A DNA stretch of 36,995 nucleotides from a virus. The first letter of the stretch is position 1, and the number at the start of each line of letters is the position of its first letter. This document shows positions 7,229-12,924 of the stretch, piece by piece. The DNA lies in the IMG/VR virus record IMGVR_UViG_3300044960_000528, positions 1 through 36,995 of that record. One strand, written 5' to 3'. The translations under genes were made by a program, and so were the position numbers. The notes under the pieces were generated by a model. That model was not told the DNA's origin. It ran no database searches and worked only from the letters and a program-made list of their open reading frames with translations.

Positions 7229-7735
7229 TCACCGGAAGCGAATCACCACCAGTTCCCGTTTCCGTTCCGATCGGTCACGGTCGCTGTACTCCCGCTCACA
7301 CAGGAGTACAGCGACCTCCGCGTCGCGGTACACCAGCTTCGCCCGGTGCAGGTCGCTAAAGAGCGACCCCCCGCCGTACACGGCCCATTCCTTACCGATC
7401 TCCGCACCGCGGAGATCGGTGAAAGAAATGTCCAGCTCGACTTCCTGCCGACAGGGCCGGCGGGCCCACAGCTGGAGAGCCACGGGCTCCTCGACCAGGC
7501 GGGTTTCCAGCTTGTCGGCCCGGGCCCCGGCCCTGTCCCGGATGTAGTCCAGCACCTCGGCCTCGGCCCTCTCCAGGTCGTCCCCGGTCTCCTCGCAGAA
7601 CCGGCGGAGCGATTCCTCGTCAGGCTCGGCCAGACGCCCGGCCTCGGCCGTGGCGCGGTATGGCTCCGCCGAATCCCATGCGACTTCCAGCCCGTCGATG
7701 AAGCGGCTGGCCGCTTCACACACTTTTCCGCTCAC
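7229..7735 (-). CDS. Hypothetical protein, minus-strand cluster
   Basis: Protein of 168 residues read on the minus strand. The start GTG at 7735 is chosen because AGGAGGT lies 6 bases upstream; the frame is open further but has no better signal. The composition is acidic and helical in the first half (EPDEESLRRFCEETGDDLER) and beta-rich, with an Arg-rich YSDRDRSERKRELVVIRF end. No family is recognised. The gene ends at the bidirectional terminator shared with the small terminase. Its 5' side abuts a perfect hairpin and then foreign bacterial DNA, so its original promoter may have been lost. Confidence 0.7.
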   Translation of the reverse strand: MSGKVCEAASRFIDGLEVAWDSAEPYRATAEAGRLAEPDEESLRRFCEETGDDLERAEAEVLDYIRDRAGARADKLETRLVEEPVALQLWARRPCRQEVELDISFTDLRGAEIGKEWAVYGGGSLFSDLHRAKLVYRDAEVAVLLCEREYSDRDRSERKRELVVIRFR

Positions 7736-7750
7736 TGTCGTACCTCCTAT

Positions 7751-7782
7751 GTCCCGCCGGCCTCTGTGGAGGCCGGCGGGAC
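7751..7782. repeat. Perfect 14-bp hairpin next to the bacterial insert
   Basis: GTCCCGCCGGCCTC, loop TGTG, GAGGCCGGCGGGAC. It lies 8 bases before the AGGAGGT of the minus-strand gene at 7735 and about 40 bases before the first recognisable bacterial codons. There is no T-run on either side. It may be a leader hairpin of the minus gene, or the terminator of the bacterial DNA that came in. Confidence 0.7.
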
Positions 7783-7821
7783 AAGCCCAGAAACTCACAC
7801 TCCGGCCGGAACCTGCTCCTC

Positions 7822-7980
7822 GGGCACGGCTTCAAGCTGTCGCCCATCGTGGGCGAGTTGATGGCCGAATTGATCGTTGATGGCCAGGCCAAAACGCTCG
7901 ACATCACGCCGCTGCGCTTCGCTCGCTTTGACGAGAACGACCCGGTGAAAACTCCTTACGCCTACGGTGTGATGGGCTAA
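7822..7980 (+). pseudogene. C-terminal fragment of a bacterial FAD-dependent amine oxidase
   Basis: The frame GHGFKLSPIVGELMAELI... through LDITPLRFARF to the stop at 7980 reads as the last 52 residues of a DadA/sarcosine-oxidase-like FAD oxidoreductase. The GHGFK pattern is the conserved FAD-contact segment near the C-terminus of that family. There is no start codon or N-terminal domain, so it is a remnant. It is followed by a normal-looking bacterial intergenic gap and then carA in the same direction, as in a chromosome. Confidence 0.72.
7828..7845 (+). repeat. Left member of an imperfect direct repeat around the bacterial insert
   Basis: GGCTTCAAGCTGTCGCCC here and GGCTCAAGCTCGTCGCCC at 8674-8691 differ by two single-base indels. 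The right copy starts where carA similarity ends. This could be the microhomology used in the recombination, or chance. Confidence 0.45.
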
Positions 7981-8092
7981 CACTCCACGAGTCACAATGG
8001 TTGGCGAGCGCTGCTCGCTGACCTGGCCACTTGTTCTTCCCCTCCTAGGATGAATGGAATTTGTCCCTGGTTGCCGCGAACGGAGGGGAGAC

Positions 8093-8673
8093 GTGACGGA
8101 AAAACCGGCCAAGCTGGCCCTGGAAGATGGCACGGTGTACACTGGCTGGAGCTTTGGGGCCGAGGGGGAAACCTGCGGCGAGGTTGTTTTCAATACCAGC
8201 ATGACGGGTTATCAGGAGGTGCTCACCGATCCGTCCTACAAGGGACAGATCGTCACCATGACCTACCCCCTGATTGGCAATTACGGGGTCACGGTCGAGG
8301 ATGGCGAGTCGGGCCGGCCCCAGGTCGAGGGCTTCGTCGTCCGCGAGGCCGCCCGGGTGCCCAGCAACTATCGCTCGCAGATGACCTGGCCCGAGTATCT
8401 TCAGTCCAATGTCGATGCCCGGGATCGAGGGCATCGACACCCGCGCCCTGGTTCGCAAGCTGCGGGTCCGGGGCAGCATGAATGGCGTGCTGTCCACGGT
8501 GGACCTCGACGACCTGTCGCTGGTCCGCAAGGCGCGCAGTTTCCCTTCCATCGTGGGTCGGGATCTGGTTCGCGAGGTCATCCCGGCCAGGAGCTTCACC
8601 TGGAATGTGGGTTTTTCCAGTCCCCTGGTGTCCTATCTGCCCGCGCATCCGCCGACGCACCACGTAGCGGTGC
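8093..8673 (+). pseudogene. carA: carA fragment: carbamoyl-phosphate synthase small subunit, truncated and frameshifted
   Basis: From GTG 8093 (preceded by GGAGGGGAG) the frame reads as the CarA N-terminal domain: [41 protein letters not shown] and [13 protein letters not shown]. Near 8405-8420 the reading moves to another frame, where [31 protein letters not shown] and [12 protein letters not shown] continue the same protein. Similarity stops at PPTHHVAV (about 8670), before the amidotransferase domain with its catalytic Cys. The gene is therefore broken twice and cannot make an active subunit. It belongs to pyrimidine/arginine synthesis in bacteria, not to phages. A sequencing error could explain the frameshift but not the truncation. 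Confidence 0.88.
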
Positions 8674-8828
8674 GGCTCAAGCTCGTCGCCCCGCATCAGG
8701 GAGCGGACCTTGACCCGGGTGTCGGCCTTCCAGACCTCGGCGTTCATGAAGCTCTTGGAGCGGCGGTCGGGGCTGGGGTTGGGGGTGTCCTTCGTCACGA
8801 CGTAGCGGCCTGCCAGCAATGCCTTCAT
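8674..8828 (-). pseudogene. Phage minus-strand gene cut off by the bacterial insert
   Basis: On the minus strand ATG 8828 has GCGAGGT about 5 bases upstream and begins MKALLAGRYVVTKDTPNPS, continuing through [20 protein letters not shown]. After about 50 residues the frame runs into the antisense of carA and stays open by chance to 8289, so the tail of the ORF is not native. I read this as the N-terminal remnant of a small phage gene of unknown function. The imperfect direct repeat at 8674-8691 marks the probable junction. Confidence 0.55.
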
Positions 8829-8868
8829 GGTAACCTCGCAGTAGTGGGATTGGTGGTCAACGAGAGAA

Positions 8869-8892
8869 CCCCCGGCCTGGGCGGGCCGGGGG
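8869..8892 (-). terminator. GC-rich hairpin between minus-strand genes
   Basis: CCCCCGGCC, loop TGGGCG, GGCCGGGGG, just downstream of the zinc-ribbon gene on the minus strand. There is no T-run, so termination may be partial. Confidence 0.6.
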
Positions 8893-8901
8893 TAGGACGG
8901 G

Positions 8902-9105
8902 CTAGAAGCAGCCCTCTTCGGCGTTGGCGCAGATGTCGCACTGGTAGCCCTTCGCCTTGTCGGCCGGCGTGAGCATGTTCGGCCGCTTGCAGGTTGGGCA
9001 GGGCAGGTTGCGGGGGTTCCGCCGGGTGGCCCGCCGCAGGGCCGAGTTGCCGCCCGGGTTCTGGAACATCCGCCGCCGCTCCATCATCTCGTTGTGGTCG
9101 TCCAT
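8902..9105 (-). CDS. Small zinc-ribbon protein
   Basis: Protein of 67 residues on the minus strand. ATG 9105 is chosen because GAGGG lies 5 bases before it and a strong promoter with start site near 9138 lies upstream; the longer ORF start at 9165 overlaps the promoter itself. The first half is basic and rich in Met/Arg (EMMERRRMFQNPG, RRATRRNPRN). The second half holds CPTC and CDIC, a typical four-cysteine zinc ribbon, with one further Cys at the end. A nucleic-acid-binding or transcription-related role is plausible but not shown. Confidence 0.75.
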   Translation of the reverse strand: MDDHNEMMERRRMFQNPGGNSALRRATRRNPRNLPCPTCKRPNMLTPADKAKGYQCDICANAEEGCF

Positions 9106-9144
9106 CTTGCCCTCGCAGGTTGGGGATTGGTTACACCTGCCTAT

Positions 9145-9172
9145 ATTATAGGTGTTAACTACCACCAGTCAA
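9145..9172 (-). promoter_or_regulatory. Sigma-70-type promoter with operator-like dyad, driving the zinc-ribbon gene
   Basis: Minus strand: TTGACT (9167-9172), 16-base spacer, TATAAT (9145-9150). An A/T tract at 9183-9202 could act as an UP element. ACACCT and AGGTGT (about 9133-9138 and 9150-9155) are perfect arms around the -10 box, as expected for a repressor site. Confidence 0.8.
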
Positions 9173-9210
9173 TAGTAGCTAGAAAAAAATTTCAAAAAAA
9201 TTGTTGCTGC

Positions 9211-9240
9211 CTGTCGGCCCCAGTTGGCAGGAGCCGACAG
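9211..9240 (-). terminator. Terminator of the 9249-9443 gene
   Basis: CTGTCGGC and GCCGACAG form an 8-bp stem 8 bases after the minus-strand stop. In that direction the stem is followed by GCAGCAACAA and then a T-run, which is also the A/T tract of the next promoter. Confidence 0.6.
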
Positions 9241-9248
9241 AGTGGAAC

Positions 9249-9443
9249 TTAAGCAATCTGCCGCCCGCAGACCCACGCCTCGCTCGGCAAACCTGGGGCC
9301 GACAGTTCTAGACCGATTATCCGGCCGCGATCATACTCCCGGCGGACCTCCACCTCCGCCGGGTCGATGGCCAGTTCCTCAGCGTATTCCCGAATCAGGC
9401 CCAGTATCCGCTGCTCGGTCAGCAGTTTGGTCCTCGGTGGCAT
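9249..9443 (-). CDS. Hypothetical small protein
   Basis: Protein of 64 residues read from ATG 9443 with GAGGG about 9 bases upstream. It begins MPPRTKLLTEQRILGLIREY, a likely helix pair, continues with AIDPAEVEVRREYDRGRIIG and ends with a beta-like tail. No family is recognised. It lies in the minus-strand accessory cluster between two hairpins, so it can be expressed as a separate unit or by read-through from the gene at 9773. Confidence 0.65.
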   Translation of the reverse strand: MPPRTKLLTEQRILGLIREYAEELAIDPAEVEVRREYDRGRIIGLELSAPGLPSEAWVCGRQIA

Positions 9444-9483
9444 AACTAAATCCCTCTAGGAACCCGTCTAGCTCGATTTTGAT

Positions 9484-9540
9484 CTCGGGCGACCCGAGAC
9501 TCGGCTACGGGGCCTATCCCTCGCAGATCGGCCCCGTAGC
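9484..9540 (-). terminator. Two hairpins after the 9552-9773 gene
   Basis: GCTACGGGGCC (9504-9514) pairs with GGCCCCGTAGC (9530-9540) across a 15-base loop, and CTCGGG/CCCGAG forms a second small stem at 9484-9498. A T-rich stretch lies on the gene side, but no T-run follows the stem on the minus strand. Confidence 0.55.
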
Positions 9541-9551
9541 GAAAAAGAAAG

Positions 9552-9773
9552 CTATTCCGGGAGACCCACGGCCGGTCCAGAAGTCGAATCGATGCCAGCC
9601 TTTTTCAGGGCCTCTTCCCAGGTAGTGCCAATGCCCGCGATCAGGCAGTGGGGGAAGGACCGAAACCGCTTCACTCCCACCCAGCACCGCTGGGTGGCAT
9701 CCTTCCGGGTGAACACTACCGCAGTCGGCCCGAGGCTGGCTCGGGCCAATTTCAGGGCCTGTCGCTTCGTCAC
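9552..9773 (-). CDS. Hypothetical small protein, almost leaderless transcript
   Basis: Protein of 73 residues if GTG 9773 is the start. The frame opens at 9893, but a good promoter (9787-9814) lies inside that extension and would start RNA near 9780, only about 7 bases before GTG 9773. The N-terminus VTKRQALKLARASLG is a likely helix, followed by TAVVFTRKDATQRCWVGVKRF and GTTWEEALKKAG. No family is recognised. If the longer start is used, the protein would include the 17-bp motif read as GDITRG. Confidence 0.6.
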   Translation of the reverse strand: MTKRQALKLARASLGPTAVVFTRKDATQRCWVGVKRFRSFPHCLIAGIGTTWEEALKKAGIDSTSGPAVGLPE

Positions 9774-9786
9774 GACTCTGGCAGCA

Positions 9787-9814
9787 ATTATAGACCCTAA
9801 ATACCTACGGTCAA
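9787..9814 (-). promoter_or_regulatory. Sigma-70-type promoter for the 9552-9773 gene
   Basis: Minus strand: TTGACC (9809-9814), 16-base spacer, TATAAT (9787-9792), with an A/T tract just upstream at 9828-9836. It has the same spacing and layout as the promoter at 9145-9172. Confidence 0.78.
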
Positions 9815-9861
9815 GTATAGCAGTGGAATTTTTTTCTGGAAAGTAACTCCCACCACCAACC

Positions 9862-9878
9862 CCGCGAGTGATGTCCCC
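9862..9878 (-). repeat. Dispersed 17-bp motif, exact copy, in the terminase leader
   Basis: CCGCGAGTGATGTCCCC ends two bases before the ATG of the large terminase, where a ribosome-binding site would normally lie, and about 50 bases upstream of a minus-strand promoter. Confidence 0.85.
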
Positions 9879-9880
9879 CC

Positions 9881-11428
9881 ATGACTGCCCCACTGACTGC
9901 CCCCTCCCCCGCCGATCTGGTCCAGAGTTTCCAGGCCGTGGCAGCCGCCGCCTCGAAAACTGGCCTTATTCCCTACCTCAAGTGTCTGCTCCTCGATTCC
10001 CGCCCCGAGCCTCGGCGTTTCGCCGAGGTGGCAAAGCCCTGGCAGTGGGAAGATGCCGCCAGGATTGCCCCGGCAATCGAGGCGGTGGCCGGGCTCTCCT
10101 CTGGCTACACCGGGCCTCGGTCCTTCTGGTTCACGAGAGCGCGGGGACACGACAAAACCAGCAGTTTGGCTCGGACCATCCTCTGGCTCCTGGCTTTCGG
10201 CCCCCGGCCAGCAGACTGCTACCACGCAGCGGCAGACGGCGACCAGGCGGCATTGCTCCATGAGGCCATGCTGGCCCTGGCGCGGCTAAACCCGTGGCTT
10301 GCAGAAAGACTGGATTTCCAGCGGAATCTGGTCACTGGTCCCGGGGGCCGGCTGCGGATTCTCACGGCCGACGCCCCAACGTCATACGGGCTTTCGGCCG
10401 ACCTGATCACAATTGACGAGCTAACTTGGTGGAAAAAGCGCGATCTCTTCGACGCCCTGTTTTCGGGCAGGCAAAAGAGGCCCGGCAGCGTGGCCTGGAT
10501 CATCACTAACGCCGGAATCCTAGGCTCCTGGCAAGACGAACTGCGCCAGGCCGTGAGAGGTGATCCAGACTGGTATCTGTGGGACGAGCCGCGTCGGCTA
10601 CCAACTTGGATGAGTGAGGCGGACATCACTCGCGAACGCCGGCTTCTGGCGCGCGGGATTGCCAGGAGGGTCATCGATAACCACTGGATTTCGCCGGGCG
10701 AAGAGAGCAACTACCTCGCCGAGGCAGAAATTCTGGCCTGTGAATCGCTTGGTCGTGAACTGGGCCTCACGCGAGCCCTGAAAGCCCAGCCCGGAGTCGA
10801 GTATTTCGCCGGCGTGGACTACGGGCCTCGCCGCGATCGCACAGCACTGTCACTGCTGCACCTCGATTCACAGGAGAGGGTGATAATTGATATCCTGGAC
10901 GTAATTCAGGGAAGCCCGGAAAATCCAGTGCCAATTGTGGTGGTGGAGCAGTGGATGGACCAAATTGCCCGAGAATTTAGGCCGCAATTTGTGGTTGACC
11001 CATTCCAGCTGGAAGGCACAATACAAAAGTATGCCGGCTACCACAAAATTGAGCGCTTTGAGGCACGCGGCGGTAAGAAGAATTACGAAATGGCTGAAAA
11101 TTTGAGAAATCTCGTCGCTAACCGCAGAATTGCCTGGTATCCCGGGGCCGGGAGCCTGCCAGTGGGTGGCAAACTGGAAACTCTGCGCGAGGAATTGCTG
11201 GGCCTGGTTCTTCGGCCTACCTCCTACGGTTATCGCATCGATCATGAGGCCTCGGGTCACGACGACCGCGCCGTTGCAGTCGGCATGCCGGCCTTGCAAG
11301 CCGTAAAACAGGGCCGAACGCCGTGGGTGCCGCCACAGCAGCCAGAAGAAGCTGAAAAGCCCGTAATTTTCGGGGTGCCAATACCCCGGCCGGGCAGGCA
11401 GAAATACCGAATTTTCGGCATGGAATGA
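9881..11428 (+). CDS. Terminase large subunit
   Basis: ATP-driven DNA packaging motor and nuclease, 515 residues. The ATPase P-loop region is TRARGHDKTSS, which lacks the second Gly of a classical GKT Walker A (GHDKT), and Walker B is LITIDEL. The RNase H-like nuclease part shows FAGVDYGPRRDRTAL with the first Asp, FVVDPFQLE with the second acidic site and HEASGHDDRAVAVGM with the last Asp pair. There is no Shine-Dalgarno; the leader is CACCACCAAC followed by a 17-bp motif copy. A diverged motif copy lies in frame at 10619. The gene ends in a bidirectional terminator facing the minus-strand operon. Confidence 0.9.
   Translation: MTAPLTAPSPADLVQSFQAVAAAASKTGLIPYLKCLLLDSRPEPRRFAEVAKPWQWEDAARIAPAIEAVAGLSSGYTGPRSFWFTRARGHDKTSSLARTILWLLAFGPRPADCYHAAADGDQAALLHEAMLALARLNPWLAERLDFQRNLVTGPGGRLRILTADAPTSYGLSADLITIDELTWWKKRDLFDALFSGRQKRPGSVAWIITNAGILGSWQDELRQAVRGDPDWYLWDEPRRLPTWMSEADITRERRLLARGIARRVIDNHWISPGEESNYLAEAEILACESLGRELGLTRALKAQPGVEYFAGVDYGPRRDRTALSLLHLDSQERVIIDILDVIQGSPENPVPIVVVEQWMDQIAREFRPQFVVDPFQLEGTIQKYAGYHKIERFEARGGKKNYEMAENLRNLVANRRIAWYPGAGSLPVGGKLETLREELLGLVLRPTSYGYRIDHEASGHDDRAVAVGMPALQAVKQGRTPWVPPQQPEEAEKPVIFGVPIPRPGRQKYRIFGME
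10619..10635 (+). repeat. Dispersed 17-bp motif, two changes
   Basis: GCGGACATCACTCGCGA inside the large terminase gene, read as ADITRE. Confidence 0.5.
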
Positions 11429-11456
11429 GAAAGGGCCGGGAAATCCCGGCCCTTTC
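11429..11456. terminator. Bidirectional terminator between large terminase and the minus-strand operon
   Basis: GAAAGGGCCGGG, loop AAAT, CCCGGCCCTTTC: a perfect 12-bp stem directly after the terminase stop and 3 bases before the convergent gene's stop. Confidence 0.9.
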
Positions 11457-11459
11457 GTA

Positions 11460-11912
11460 TCAGTTAGCGAGGATGTCATCGGGCGGGAAGAACCGCCCAC
11501 CGGGGGGCGGGGCCTTGTCCTCGGGCTCCTCGTCCTCGGGCTCCACCGGGAACTCGCAGGCGGCGTCGAACCACCCCCGGAGCAGGCTATTCATCTCGTT
11601 CAGCACGACAGCATGGTCCTGCCGGCCCGGAATTGCGGCCAGCCTGTCCCGCAGAATTTCGAGCAGCAGCCCCAGAGCGACACAACACGCCCGGATCGAG
11701 TTCGTGGGCAGGCCGTCTGTGACCAGCAAAACGCGACGGCCCGTGGGATTGATGAAAATCCTGTCCCAAAACCACACATGGAAGGGGCACAGCCCCTCCT
11801 CATCACAGGAGAAGAACTCGTCCAGTTCTGGAATTTCCTCCACTGGAAACTCCAGAAGCAGATTCGGTGGACGCCGGCGTTGGGGGTTGTGGTTGTGGTT
11901 GTGGTCGGTCAT
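11460..11912 (-). CDS. Hypothetical acidic protein co-transcribed with the sigma-like regulator
   Basis: Protein of 150 residues from ATG 11912, with GGAGG 7 bases upstream; it overlaps the previous gene by 4 bases. The N-terminus has a His/Asn repeat (DHNHNHNP). The middle part contains CDEEGLCPFHVWFWDR, INPTGRRVLLVTDGLPTN and a hydrophobic helix ACCVALGLLLEILRDRL. The end is acidic and proline-rich. No family is recognised. The tight coupling suggests it works with, or is controlled together with, the regulator upstream. Confidence 0.7.
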   Translation of the reverse strand: MTDHNHNHNPQRRRPPNLLLEFPVEEIPELDEFFSCDEEGLCPFHVWFWDRIFINPTGRRVLLVTDGLPTNSIRACCVALGLLLEILRDRLAAIPGRQDHAVVLNEMNSLLRGWFDAACEFPVEPEDEEPEDKAPPPGGRFFPPDDILAN

Positions 11913-12436
11913 CGCTTTTCCTCCAAGGCTCTGAGGCGGGCCAGAGCCCAATCACGTTTCGCCCGCACCAACTTCTGGGTCCACCCCAGTCTGCGGGCTA
12001 CCTCCAGGGTGGTCAGGCCGTCTCGATACAGCCAAAGCAGCAGGTTACGGTGGGTTTCGGGCAGCGGAGCCACGATTTCCTCGAAATCGTGGCGCTCGGG
12101 GGACGGTCGGTCGAAATCCTTGGGCAGCTCGTCTTCCGGCCCTGGAGCAAATTCCGCCTGCATTTTTGCGGAAAGCTCCCGATAGAAAATCCCCCAGCAG
12201 CCGGGTAGCTGCCTCCACCCCCGGCGTGTCAGATCCCAGCAGACGCGCTCCGCGAGGGCCAGCAGATTGTCCAGAGGGACACTGGCCAGGCGGAGCTTCC
12301 GCCGCAGATTGAGGGCAATGGTCTTGATTTTTTCTTGCTGCGGCCTGAGATCGCCACAGGCCGCACAGGCCCCGTCAGTGAGGCCCTGGCCGCAGCCGGG
12401 GCAGGTAGTGGGGCCGTGAGAGTAGTTACCACCCAT
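11909..12436 (-). CDS. Zinc-ribbon protein with sigma-70 region 4-like helix-turn-helix
   Basis: Protein of 175 residues from ATG 12436 with GAGGAGGGG upstream. The N-terminus carries CPGC and CAAC, a four-cysteine zinc ribbon (residues about 12-30). The C-terminus reads LPETHRNLLLWLYRDGLTTL then EVARRLGWTQKLVRAKRDWA, the pattern of sigma factor region 4.2 that reads -35 DNA. There is no region 2, so it is not a complete sigma factor; an anti-host or late-transcription adaptor that recruits RNA polymerase is possible. It lies divergent to the head-gene operon and next to the 19-bp promoter-like element at 12770, a natural target. Target and mode are inference. Confidence 0.72.
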   Translation of the reverse strand: MGGNYSHGPTTCPGCGQGLTDGACAACGDLRPQQEKIKTIALNLRRKLRLASVPLDNLLALAERVCWDLTRRGWRQLPGCWGIFYRELSAKMQAEFAPGPEDELPKDFDRPSPERHDFEEIVAPLPETHRNLLLWLYRDGLTTLEVARRLGWTQKLVRAKRDWALARLRALEEKR

Positions 12437-12447
12437 GACCCCTCCTC

Positions 12448-12591
12448 TTACACACTCTGAGCCAACGCCTGGCTCAGGAAAGCGTGGTGCGGAATAGGAT
12501 ACCACGTTTCAGTCGGTGCCGGTGTCGGCACCGACTCCAGGGCCTCGCGAGGGACACTCGCGGCCCCGGTGTGAAGGACCAGTCCTTGCAC
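12448..12591 (-). CDS. Small leader protein of the regulator operon
   Basis: A 47-codon frame from GTG 12591 to the stop at 12448, with GGAGGT 7 bases before the start and the next gene starting 11 bases after its stop. It reads VQGLVLHTGAASVPREALES and onward and is proline-rich. A degenerate 17-bp motif with one codon deleted lies inside (AASVP). A longer frame in another phase (12474-12695) has no ribosome site and begins within the promoter. The product is too short to classify and could be a translation-coupling leader. Confidence 0.5.
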   Translation of the reverse strand: MQGLVLHTGAASVPREALESVPTPAPTETWYPIPHHAFLSQALAQSV

Positions 12592-12675
12592 TGTAAGCAC
12601 CTCCAGTAGTTTCCCTGGAAAATACCTTCAACCCGACCATTGGGCTGAGGTAGGTAGTTTCCAGCAGGTATCGGA

Positions 12676-12705
12676 AGCATATCGCGGGGCGACAACGGGT
12701 GTCAA
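12676..12705 (-). promoter_or_regulatory. Probable promoter of the minus-strand regulator operon
   Basis: Minus strand: TTGACA (12700-12705), then TATGCT at 12676-12681 with an 18-base spacer (GATATG with 16 is an alternative). A long A/T tract lies just upstream at 12716-12747. RNA would carry a leader of about 80 bases before GTG 12591. Confidence 0.6.
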
Positions 12706-12719
12706 TAGGGGGCTGAAAA

Positions 12720-12747
12720 AAAAATCTGGAAATTTTTCCAGATTTTT
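12720..12747. repeat. Perfect A/T-rich inverted repeat in the divergent control region
   Basis: AAAAATCTGGAAA and TTTCCAGATTTTT are 13-bp perfect arms around TT. It sits in the UP-element position of the minus promoter and upstream of the plus promoter-like element, so it could be an operator for both. Confidence 0.75.
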
Positions 12748-12769
12748 GTCCCGGTTAGCTAAAGACCAG

Positions 12770-12788
12770 CTGTATCTATATTATAGAG
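12770..12788 (+). promoter_or_regulatory. 19-bp promoter-like element, copy 1 (late operon)
   Basis: CTGTATCTATATTATAGAG, identical to 33506-33524. TATATT/TATTAT resembles a -10 box. A consensus -35 is missing (TTAGCT at 12755 is the best), so a phage or alternative factor may be needed. Downstream come a GA-rich run, a 17-bp motif copy and the portal gene. Confidence 0.7.
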
Positions 12789-12808
12789 AGAGAGAGAAGA
12801 AGAAGGGA

Positions 12809-12828
12809 GCGAGGGACATCCCTCGCGG
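12809..12828 (+). repeat. 17-bp motif variant made palindromic
   Basis: AGGGACATCCCTCGCGG (12812-12828) has two changes from consensus. One of them creates a perfect dyad, GCGAGGG-ACAT-CCCTCGC (12809-12826). It lies 23 bases after the 19-bp promoter-like element. Confidence 0.6.
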
Positions 12829-12844
12829 TAAATAAGAAAGTAAA

Positions 12845-12893
12845 GAATAAAGTAAAGAATACTTTATTCATGTCCCGCAGCCCCCCCCCCCCC
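12845..12893 (+). promoter_or_regulatory. Inverted repeat and 13-C homopolymer before the portal gene
   Basis: GAATAAAGTA (12845-12854) and TACTTTATTC (12860-12869) are perfect 10-bp arms around AAGAA. They are followed by ATG at 12870 and then an uninterrupted run of 13 C (12881-12893). A short frame from that ATG crosses the C-run; the portal frame has a stop at 12910, so slippage cannot extend the portal protein but could couple translation to it. Confidence 0.65.
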
Positions 12894-12924
12894 TTCCCCG
12901 TCCAAGCCGTAACTAAATCCCATC

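Noticed and set aside
7037-7861. A 274-codon plus-strand frame across the terminator and hypothetical gene
   Set aside because: It is antisense to a better-supported gene (7229-7735), crosses a strong terminator and runs into foreign DNA.
8093-8673. carA as a working auxiliary metabolic gene
   Set aside because: It lacks the amidotransferase domain and is frameshifted, and its neighbour is also a fragment.
8289-8828. A full-length 179-residue minus-strand gene
   Set aside because: Only the first 50 or so residues lie in phage DNA; the rest is antisense of carA.
12474-12695. A 73-codon minus-strand frame as the leader gene of the regulator operon
   Set aside because: It has no ribosome site, its start overlaps the promoter -10 region, and the 47-codon frame from GTG 12591 has a good site.
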